Assembly (NCBI RefSeq): GCF_051262515.1
Contig: NZ_JBIMER010000001.1
Coordinates: forward strand, 124,001 to 188,000
Direction of reading: 5' to 3'
Length of the DNA stretch: 64,000 bases
Origin: Arthrobacter_N sp051262515
GTDB taxonomy: Bacteria > Actinomycetota > Actinomycetes > Actinomycetales > Micrococcaceae
The translations under genes and the position numbers were made by a program. Numbering within the stretch: the stretch's first letter is position 1; the number at the start of each line of letters is the position of its first letter. The notes below the pieces were generated by a model. The model saw only the letters and a list, made by a program, of their open reading frames with translations. It did not search any database and had not been told where the DNA came from. Positions 58,045-64,000 of the stretch are shown here, piece after piece.

Positions 58045-58788
58045 ATGAGCAAGCAAGACGTCCCCGTCCTCGAACTCCTCCCCGCCGTCGACGTTGCCGA
58101 CGGTCAGGCCGTCCGCCTCGTGCAGGGCGAGGCCGGCAGCGAAACGGGCTACGGCGATCCGCTCGAAGCGGCGATGGCGTGGCAGAACGACGGCGCCGAG
58201 TGGGTCCACCTGGTGGACCTCGACGCGGCCTTCGGCCGCGGCAACAACACGGAGGTCCTGCGCCGGGTGGCCGACCAGCTGACGATCAAGGTCGAGCTCT
58301 CGGGCGGCATCCGCGACGACGAGTCGCTGGACCGCGCCCTCGAATTCGGTGCGGCGCGCGTGAACCTCGGCACGGCCGCGCTGGAGAACCCGGAGTGGAC
58401 CGCCCGCGCCATCGAGCGCCACGGCGACAAGATCGCCGTCGGCCTCGATGTTCGGGGCACCACGTTGGCCGCCCGGGGATGGACCAAGGACGGCGGCGAC
58501 CTTTGGGAGGTCCTCGCACGGCTCGAGGACGCCGGCTGCACGCGCTACGTCGTCACCGACGTCACCAAGGACGGCACGCTGCGCGGACCGAATGTGGAAC
58601 TCCTGCGCCAAATGTGCGAGCGCACCGACAAGCCTGTCGTCGCCTCGGGCGGGATCTCCAGCCTCGACGATCTCCGGGTGCTGCGCGAGCTCGTGCCCGC
58701 CGGCGTCGAGGGCGCGATCGTCGGCAAGGCACTGTACGCCGGAAAGTTCACCCTGCCGGAGGCGCTGGACGTCGCCGGCAGGCGCTGA
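58045..58788 (+). CDS. hisA: Phosphoribosyl isomerase (HisA; in actinobacteria often bifunctional HisA/TrpF, PriA)
   Basis: A 247-residue (beta/alpha)8 enzyme isomerising ProFAR in histidine synthesis. It has LLPAVDVADGQAVRLVQGE, HLVDLDAAFGRGNN, KVELSGGIRDDESL, VGLDVRGTTLAARGWT and TDVTKDGTLRGPNVELL with the catalytic Asp residues. In many actinobacteria this protein (PriA) also does the TrpF reaction; whether a separate trpF exists cannot be seen here. ATG 58045 (MSKQDVP) with GAAAG upstream is preferred to GTG 58036. Confidence 0.95.
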   Translation: MSKQDVPVLELLPAVDVADGQAVRLVQGEAGSETGYGDPLEAAMAWQNDGAEWVHLVDLDAAFGRGNNTEVLRRVADQLTIKVELSGGIRDDESLDRALEFGAARVNLGTAALENPEWTARAIERHGDKIAVGLDVRGTTLAARGWTKDGGDLWEVLARLEDAGCTRYVVTDVTKDGTLRGPNVELLRQMCERTDKPVVASGGISSLDDLRVLRELVPAGVEGAIVGKALYAGKFTLPEALDVAGRR

Positions 58789-58804
58789 GCCGATAACCAG
58801 GCGC

Positions 58805-59704
58805 ATGGTGTCGCACGACAGGTCAACGGACGGTCCGGCCGGCCGTTCCCTGCCCGGCCACATCGCGGCCGCGCTCGACCGCGCCGGTGCTGCCACCGAC
58901 TCCGCGGGCCGTCCCTGGGACGGTCGCGACCTGTCTGGGCCCGGCAATCCGCTGCACGGATTCGAGGGCGACGACGGATCCGCCGACCCGGCCTACGAGT
59001 CTGCGATCGCGGCGCTGCTCTCGGGCTCGGGCGCGGAAGAGGACGTACACATCGCCCTTGCCTCGGCAAGGGTCTTCGTTCCCGTCGTCGCGTCGCTGGT
59101 GGACGGCGGAACCGGCGCACACGGCGAAATGGAGGACAAGGAAGCCGACATGGCGCTCGTGACCATCACCGCTCCCGACGGACGGTCCGCGCTGCCGGCA
59201 TTCACGACGGTGGAGCGGTTACGGACCTGGCACCCCGAAGCCCGGCCGGTCGCCGTCTACGCGGCGCGTGCCGCGCTGTCCGCCGTGGCCGAGGGGGCCC
59301 AGTTGCTGGTCCTGGATCCGGGCGCGGAAGTGACGTTTGTGCTTCGCCGGCCCGCGGTCTGGGCCCTTGCACGACAGGAACAGTGGGTGCCCAGCTATGG
59401 GGATGCCCGACACCTGCAGATCTTGAGGCGCCTGGCCGACGCGGAGCCGGGTGTCGCCGGGATCTCGGCCGGACCTGGGAGCGGGGTGGCAAGCCGCTCC
59501 GCGGACGGGCGGATTATCGCCGGCGGCGGTCCGGGACCCGAATTGCGGTTGGAAATCACCTTCACCGCCGGCACCGCAGAAACGGCGGCGCGGGAATCCG
59601 CTGCCCGTATCCAGACGGCGCTGGCCGGCGAGCAGTCGTTCGCCGAGTCCGTGGACTCGCTGGAGATCTCGCTGAAGGTTGCGCCTGACCGGCCGTCCGC
59701 GTGA
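58805..59704 (+). CDS. SseB-family protein
   Basis: A 299-residue cytoplasmic protein with SseB-like segments (ALLSGSGAEEDVHIALASARVFVPVV, ALPAFTTVERLRTWHPEARPV) in the N-terminal 60%. The C-terminal part (ILRRLADAEPGVAGISAGPGSG, LRLEITFTAGTAE) is less conserved. SseB proteins are of poorly known function; the gene following hisA in Micrococcaceae is often of this family. ATG 58805 is 16 bp after hisA. A strong terminator follows. Confidence 0.85.
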   Translation: MVSHDRSTDGPAGRSLPGHIAAALDRAGAATDSAGRPWDGRDLSGPGNPLHGFEGDDGSADPAYESAIAALLSGSGAEEDVHIALASARVFVPVVASLVDGGTGAHGEMEDKEADMALVTITAPDGRSALPAFTTVERLRTWHPEARPVAVYAARAALSAVAEGAQLLVLDPGAEVTFVLRRPAVWALARQEQWVPSYGDARHLQILRRLADAEPGVAGISAGPGSGVASRSADGRIIAGGGPGPELRLEITFTAGTAETAARESAARIQTALAGEQSFAESVDSLEISLKVAPDRPSA

Positions 59705-59735
59705 CGCGGCCGCTTGTCCGGTCCTTGGACGCATG

Positions 59736-59768
59736 CGAAGGGCCGACCGCGGTGCGGTCGGCCCTTCG
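59736..59768. terminator. Strong bidirectional hairpin terminator
   Basis: A perfect 15-bp stem (CGAAGGGCCGACCGC / GCGGTCGGCCCTTCG) with a 3-nt loop lies between the convergent SseB and DUF1844 genes, 31 bp after the former and 26 bp after the latter. Confidence 0.82.
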
Positions 59769-59793
59769 GGGTGACTGGTTTGGTGAGGTGCGG

Positions 59794-60162
59794 CTAGTTG
59801 ACGGGGCCCGTCAGCTTCTCTCCCGGACCCTGCCCGGGCGCATCCTGGATGGTGGACGCTTCGCGGAAGGCCAACTGCAGCGTGCGGAGGCCGTCGCGCA
59901 GGGGAGCGGCGTGCTGGCTTCCTACCTCGGGTGCCGCCGCGGTGATGAGGCCGGCCAGCGCCGTGATCAGTTTGCGGGCCTCGTCCAAGTCCTTCAGCTC
60001 CTCGGCGTCCGCCCCTTCCGCGAGGCCGCACTTGACTGCCGCGGCGCTCATCAGGTGGACGGCAGCCGTCGTGATGATCTCGACTGCGGCAACGTCGGCG
60101 ATGTCGCGAACGTGGTCGGTGTCGGAGGAGGTAGCTGTCGGATTGGTTTCAGGGGTGCTCAT
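59794..60162 (-). CDS. DUF1844 family protein
   Basis: A 122-residue protein with VRDIADVAAVEIITTAAVHLMSAAAVKCGL in pieces, matching the DUF1844 pattern of a helical domain with a conserved Cys, then ELKDLDEARKLITALAGLI. Found next to infC in many actinobacteria. Function unknown. ATG 60162 (MSTPETNPT) is preferred. Divergent from infC with a 276-bp region. Confidence 0.85.
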   Translation of the reverse strand: MSTPETNPTATSSDTDHVRDIADVAAVEIITTAAVHLMSAAAVKCGLAEGADAEELKDLDEARKLITALAGLITAAAPEVGSQHAAPLRDGLRTLQLAFREASTIQDAPGQGPGEKLTGPVN

Positions 60163-60438
60163 ACTGCTAAGCTTTTCACAGACCGACTGGAATCGCGCAT
60201 TCGGTGATGCCACTTTGAAGCATGGTGGACCGTCAAGATGCGCGAATCCGGTACGCAAGTGGAGGCCTTCTCCCACCCGCTGCAGCCGCACAGGCCGCCG
60301 GGTCATTCGGTGGCACGGGACATTCGTCCGGGCCGGGCGCGAAATCGCCTACGAATAAATTGGCCTCCGCCTGCCTTGCAGCCGGGGGCCTTCTCCTGTT
60401 GTGGGCGGCGTCCGAACGACTAACAGCAGGAGCTACAC
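60163..60438 (+). promoter_or_regulatory. infC leader region, possible regulatory RNA structure
   Basis: 276 bp with no gene. It has two copies of GGCCTTCTCC (60264–60273 and 60387–60396) and complementary GGAGGCC/GGCCTCC (about 60261 and 60363). CTCCTG at 60393–60398 can pair with CAGGAG (60427–60432), which is the infC Shine-Dalgarno. Alternative pairings could switch ribosome access. No known leader family (such as the L20 leader) is recognised. Confidence 0.4.
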
Positions 60439-60441
60439 ATC
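60428..60441 (+). promoter_or_regulatory. infC: infC Shine-Dalgarno and ATC start codon
   Basis: AGGAG (60428–60432) lies 6 nt before ATC 60439. The next upstream in-frame codon that could begin translation does not exist, because TAA is at 60421. Non-ATG/GTG/TTG starts are characteristic of infC because IF3 itself rejects them and so limits its own synthesis. Confidence 0.78.
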
Positions 60442-61476
60442 AGCGATCCACGCATTAATGATCGAATCCGCGTCCCAGAGGTGCGGCTGGTTGGACCCAA
60501 CGGCGAACAGGTTGGCGTTGTCCGCATCGAGGACGCGTTGCGTCTGGCATCGGAGTCCGATCTGGATCTCGTCGAGGTGGCGCCCACGGCGAAGCCTCCC
60601 GTATGCAAACTGATGGACTTCGGCAAGTACAAGTACGAAGCCGCGGTCAAGGCCCGCGAGGCACGCAAGAACCAGACCAACACCGTGCTAAAGGAAATCC
60701 GTTTCCGGCTGAAGATCGATAAGCACGACTACGAGACGAAGACGGGCCACGCGCTCCGCTTCCTCGCGGCCGGCGACAAGGTCAAAGCCATGATCCAGTT
60801 CCGTGGCCGCGAGCAGCAGCGTCCGGAGATGGGTATCCGCCTCCTGAACAAGTTCGCCGAGGACGTTGCCGAAGTGGGCATGGTCGAGTCGACCCCGCGC
60901 ATCGATGGCCGCAACATGGTTATGGTCGTTGGGCCGGTGAAGAACAAGGCGGAGGCCAAGGCCGAAGCCCGCCGTCAGCAGCAGCGCGAGTCGGACAAGG
61001 CCAGGTCGGCCGCTTCGAAGGATCGCATCGACACCTCTGGCGACGACCAGCCCGCGCTGACGCAGAGCCTCGCGGACAACCTTCCCGACGACTTCATGGC
61101 CCGCGTGGCCCAGGTCGAGGCCGACGCGGCCGAGGCCGCGAAGGCGCCGGCGAAGGAGGAGCCGAAGCCCGAAGCCGTGTCGGAGGCCCCGGCCCAGGCC
61201 GAGGAGAAGGCTCCGGTCGCCAAGGCGCCGGCCGCCGAGACCAAGGCACCGGAAACCAGGGCACCGGAAACCAAGGCACCGGCGGCCGAAGCCAAGACCG
61301 CGGAGGCCGCCAAGGCCCCGGCGCGACCGGCTCCCAAAGCGGCCGCCAAGCCGGCCGTGGCTCCGGTCCCGAAGGCGGCACCGAAGCCCGTGGCGGCCCC
61401 AAAGCCAACCCCCAAGCCTGCACCGGCGCCGAAACCGGCACCGCGCAAGCCAGCCAAGCCGGGTCCGGCCAAGTAG
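60439..61476 (+). CDS. infC: Translation initiation factor IF-3 with non-canonical ATC start and long tail
   Basis: A 345-residue IF-3 that guards start-codon choice on the 30S subunit. Reading from ATC 60439 gives the conserved N terminus ISDPRINDRIRVPEVRLVGP; later motifs are GKYKYEAAVKAREARKNQ, KEIRFRLKIDKHDYETK and GREQQRPEMG. The usual core ends near residue 169; the last 175 residues are Ala/Pro/Lys/Glu-rich low complexity, twice the size of ordinary IF-3. GTG 60481 would lose the conserved N terminus. First gene of infC-rpmI-rplT. Confidence 0.93.
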   Translation: MSDPRINDRIRVPEVRLVGPNGEQVGVVRIEDALRLASESDLDLVEVAPTAKPPVCKLMDFGKYKYEAAVKAREARKNQTNTVLKEIRFRLKIDKHDYETKTGHALRFLAAGDKVKAMIQFRGREQQRPEMGIRLLNKFAEDVAEVGMVESTPRIDGRNMVMVVGPVKNKAEAKAEARRQQQRESDKARSAASKDRIDTSGDDQPALTQSLADNLPDDFMARVAQVEADAAEAAKAPAKEEPKPEAVSEAPAQAEEKAPVAKAPAAETKAPETRAPETKAPAAEAKTAEAAKAPARPAPKAAAKPAVAPVPKAAPKPVAAPKPTPKPAPAPKPAPRKPAKPGPAK

Positions 61477-61524
61477 CCGGACCGGTGCGGCCCGCCCTTT
61501 ATGGGTGAGCACACCACCAACGCG

Positions 61525-61540
61525 CCTCCGAAACCGGAGG
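61525..61540 (+). other. Small hairpin in the infC–rpmI gap
   Basis: CCTCCG-AAAC-CGGAGG, a 6-bp stem with a 4-nt loop, lies about 55 bp before the rpmI ATG. It has no U-tract; it may be a leader or processing structure. Confidence 0.35.
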
Positions 61541-61595
61541 CACGAGAGATCCTCGGTCCCCAGGGACACGGGAGCACGTAAGGAGAACGGCGGAC

Positions 61596-61790
61596 ATGCC
61601 GAAGTTCAAGACCCACAGTGGAGCCAAGAAGCGCTTCAAGCTCACCGGTAGCGGCAAGCTCAAGCGCCAGCAGGCCAACCGCCGGCACTACCTGGAGCAC
61701 AAGCCCTCCAGCCTGAAGCGCCAGCTCAAGGGCGACCGCATCGTTGCCAAGGCGGACACCAAGACCATCAAGCGGATGCTGGGAATCTAG
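61596..61790 (+). CDS. rpmI: 50S ribosomal protein bL35
   Basis: A 64-residue basic protein of the large subunit. MPKFKTHSGAKKRFKLTGSG, RQQANRRHYLEHK and IKRMLGI match bL35 exactly in layout. ATG 61596 has AAGGAGAA upstream. It lies between infC and rplT, the universal order. Confidence 0.97.
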   Translation: MPKFKTHSGAKKRFKLTGSGKLKRQQANRRHYLEHKPSSLKRQLKGDRIVAKADTKTIKRMLGI

Positions 61791-61800
61791 CAAACCGCCC

Positions 61801-61818
61801 TGGGGCCCAGCGGCCCCA
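61801..61818 (+). terminator. Hairpin between rpmI and rplT
   Basis: TGGGGCC-CAGC-GGCCCCA, a perfect 7-bp stem with a 4-nt loop, begins 10 bp after the rpmI stop. It may attenuate transcription or be an RNA-processing site. Confidence 0.38.
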
Positions 61819-61892
61819 TCCACCCATAGTTTTCCTCCGGCCGGAACCCACCTCGTGGACGGCCCGAGGGCAGAGCATTAAGGAGTACACAC

Positions 61893-62600
<708 letters not shown>

Positions 62601-62640
62601 TCGTTACCGACTGATCCGCGGCCATTGCGCCGCGCCCTGG

Positions 62641-62678
62641 CGAAGGGGACGGAATCCGCAAGGATTCCGTCCCCTTCG
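62641..62678 (+). terminator. Strong hairpin terminator after rplT
   Basis: A perfect 17-bp stem (CGAAGGGGACGGAATCC / GGATTCCGTCCCCTTCG) with a GCAA tetraloop, 40 bp after the rplT stop. It ends the infC operon. Confidence 0.85.
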
Positions 62679-62689
62679 GCTTTCCCGGC

Positions 62690-62695
62690 TAAGGT
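62690..62695 (+). promoter_or_regulatory. Leaderless-type -10 element (TAAGGT)
   Basis: TAAGGT, 7 nt (TTTCGGC), then ATG 62703. It lies just after the rplT terminator; no Shine-Dalgarno. Confidence 0.5.
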
Positions 62696-62702
62696 TTTCG
62701 GC

Positions 62703-63632
62703 ATGACTATTGCCGGATCCGACGCCGACCCCATGTCCAACCCGCGGGCGGAGCGGGTCAAGGAGGTCGCCCGCCTCGCCACGCGCATGGGACGGGCGCG
62801 AACCGGTCTCTTCCTCGCGGAGGGACCCCAATCGGTGCGTGAGGCCCTGAGCCTTCACCGGGAGCGCGTGGCCGCCGGTGCCGCCCCCGTCGTTGAGCAG
62901 TTGTTTGCCAGCGCCGACGCACTCGAACGCGACCCGGGCCTTGCCGAGCTCGCGGGCGGCGCGCCGCTCCGGCTGGCGACACCGGACGTCATCGCAGCGA
63001 TGGCCGACACGGTCACGCCGCAGGGAATCCTCGCCGTCTGCCGGATCCCGGGGGACAGCGTGGCCGACGTGCTCGGCGCCGCCCCGCGCCTCATAGCAGT
63101 GTTGTGCCGCCTTCAGGATCCCGGCAACGCGGGCACGGTCCTGCGTGCGGCCGACGCCGCAGGCGCGGATGCCGTCCTGGTCACCCAGGGGAGCGTCGAC
63201 ATGTACAACCCCAAGGCGGTGCGGTCGACGGCCGGCTCGATTTTCCACCTCCCGGTGATCCAGGGGGTCGACTTCGGCGAGGCGGTGGAAGCCCTCCACG
63301 CGGCCGGCGTCGTGGTGCTCGCCGCGGACGGCTACGGCGACACCGACCTGGACGCCTTGCAGGACCTGAGCGCTTCCCGCCGGCTCGGCGTCGAGCCCGG
63401 CGGTCCAGCGGATGGGGCGCGGCCCGCCGGTAGTGCGCAGCCGATGCCGGTGCTGGAGGCTCCCACTGCCTGGTTGTTCGGCAACGAGGCCAAGGGCCTC
63501 TCGGCCGCGGAACTGGAGACCGCCGACCACCGAGTCGCCGTCCCCCTGTACGGAGTGGCCGAATCCCTTAACGTCGGGACCGCGGCGACCGTGTGCCTGT
63601 ACGCCTCGGCGCGTGCCCAGCGTCGTGGATAG
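62703..63632 (+). CDS. SpoU/TrmH-family RNA methyltransferase
   Basis: A 309-residue 2'-O-ribose methyltransferase with a knotted SPOUT fold. An N-terminal substrate-binding region (KEVARLATRMGRARTGLFLAEG) is followed by motif 1 (DPGNAGTVLRAADAAGAD), motif 2 (WLFGNEAKGLS) and motif 3 (VPLYGVAESLNVGTAATVC). Targets are 23S rRNA or tRNA; RlmB-like or TsnR-like cannot be distinguished. A 40-residue loop (about 225–250) is inserted before motif 2. Frequently found after rplT in actinobacteria. Confidence 0.92.
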   Translation: MTIAGSDADPMSNPRAERVKEVARLATRMGRARTGLFLAEGPQSVREALSLHRERVAAGAAPVVEQLFASADALERDPGLAELAGGAPLRLATPDVIAAMADTVTPQGILAVCRIPGDSVADVLGAAPRLIAVLCRLQDPGNAGTVLRAADAAGADAVLVTQGSVDMYNPKAVRSTAGSIFHLPVIQGVDFGEAVEALHAAGVVVLAADGYGDTDLDALQDLSASRRLGVEPGGPADGARPAGSAQPMPVLEAPTAWLFGNEAKGLSAAELETADHRVAVPLYGVAESLNVGTAATVCLYASARAQRRG

Positions 63633-63639
63633 GCCGCGT

Positions 63640-64000
63640 GTGGATGACATTCGGCAGATCGTCGGTGCGGCCATCGTCGATTCGCTCGACTCGCCCCGTA
63701 GATTGCTGGCCGCCCGGCGCACAAAGCCCGAGGCTCTCGCTGGCCTGTGGGAGTTCCCCGGCGGCAAGGTCGAGCCCGGCGAGGAGTGCGAGGCGGCACT
63801 TCTGCGCGAACTGGTCGAGGAACTGGGGGTAGGTGCGCGCCTCGGCCGAGAGCTGTTGGGTCCCTCGGAGTACGGCTGGCCATTGAACGGTGCCGCTGCG
63901 ATGCGCGTGTGGTTCGCCGAGATCACGGCGGGGGAGCCGGAGCCCTTGGAGGACCACGATGCGTTGGAATGGGTCGAGCTGGAACCGGAGGCGGCCCTGC
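63640..64000 (+). CDS. NUDIX hydrolase, MutT-like (3'-truncated by the window end)
   Basis: The first 120 codons of a NUDIX protein. The Nudix box is seen at residues 41–64: GGKVEPGEECEAALLREL then VEELGV, with WEFPGGK before it. MutT-type enzymes hydrolyse 8-oxo-dGTP; the exact substrate is unknown. GTG 63640 is 7 bp after the SpoU gene stop. The protein is not complete in the window. Confidence 0.9.
   Translation, partial: MDDIRQIVGAAIVDSLDSPRRLLAARRTKPEALAGLWEFPGGKVEPGEECEAALLRELVEELGVGARLGRELLGPSEYGWPLNGAAAMRVWFAEITAGEPEPLEDHDALEWVELEPEAAL

Noticed and set aside
60163..60438. A known L20-type leader or a small RNA gene before infC
   Set aside because: The primary sequence does not show a recognisable leader family and no terminator with U-tract is present, so only an unspecific leader is reported.
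60481..61476. GTG 60481 as the start of infC
   Set aside because: It would remove the conserved IF-3 N terminus and has no Shine-Dalgarno at proper distance, whereas ATC 60439 has an ideal one.

Overview
The window is 64 kb of high-GC chromosomal DNA with dense, short-spaced genes, many GTG/TTG starts and 1–4 bp start/stop overlaps. Gene content and order point to an actinobacterium of the order Micrococcales, most likely the family Micrococcaceae (Arthrobacter-like). The evidence is dxr-rseP-ispG-GNAT-proS, rimP-nusA-ylxR-infB-rbfA-truB, ribF..rpsO-pnp-M16 peptidase, dapA-rnj-ftsK-pgsA-cinA-clgR, DUF3046-recA-recX-miaB-miaA-dapF-hflX, lexA divergent from a LysM gene, hisC-hisB-hisH-hisA, and infC-rpmI-rplT. 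The genus cannot be fixed from the sequence alone. There is no rRNA, tRNA, CRISPR array, insertion sequence, prophage or integrase; this is core genome with a few accessory insertions.

Layout. 1–1.7 kb: end of a TctA-type permease, a universal stress protein and an unknown gene. 1.7–10.5 kb: isoprenoid (MEP) genes dxr and ispG, site-2 protease rseP, an unknown lipoprotein, a YciI-like protein, a GNAT protein and proS. 10.5–13.4 kb: TSUP permease, convergent with an aminoglycoside-phosphotransferase-like kinase and a DUF4439 protein. 13.6–25.9 kb: transcription/translation cluster rimP, nusA, ylxR, infB, rbfA, truB, ribF, rpsO and pnp, with two small membrane proteins and a methyltransferase between. 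25.9–28.9 kb: M16 peptidase and an AGCS amino-acid/sodium symporter. 28.9–33.2 kb: molybdenum-cofactor genes in two divergent units (moaD-moaA; moeA-moaC-mog-moaE). 33.2–38.5 kb: dapB, a TM/TPR-like protein, an inverted membrane-acyltransferase/DUF418-like gene, dapA and RNase J. 38.5–43.2 kb: ftsK, pgsA, cinA, clgR. 43.3–49.4 kb: MarR regulator, DUF3046, recA, recX, miaB, miaA, dapF. 49.4–55.2 kb: RsmC-like methyltransferase, hflX, dinG, lexA, LysM protein. 55.4–59.7 kb: hisC, hisB, hisH, a 51-residue membrane protein, hisA/priA and an SseB-like gene. 59.8–64 kb: DUF1844, infC, rpmI, rplT, a SpoU rRNA methyltransferase and the start of a NUDIX gene.

How they work together. The rimP–rbfA–truB block and infC–rpmI–rplT supply ribosome assembly and initiation. 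recA, recX, lexA, dinG and the LysM protein form an SOS set, with LexA-box-like palindromes visible before recA and between lexA and the LysM gene. dapA, dapB and dapF supply diaminopimelate/lysine. Three things stand out: infC appears to start at ATC with an excellent Shine-Dalgarno and carries a long low-complexity tail; ribosomal protein bL20 carries an unusual C-terminal extension ending in a small folded module; and many genes have a TANNNT-type -10 hexamer exactly 6–7 nt before the start codon, the signature of leaderless mRNAs. I saw no clear undescribed multi-gene defence or metabolic system.
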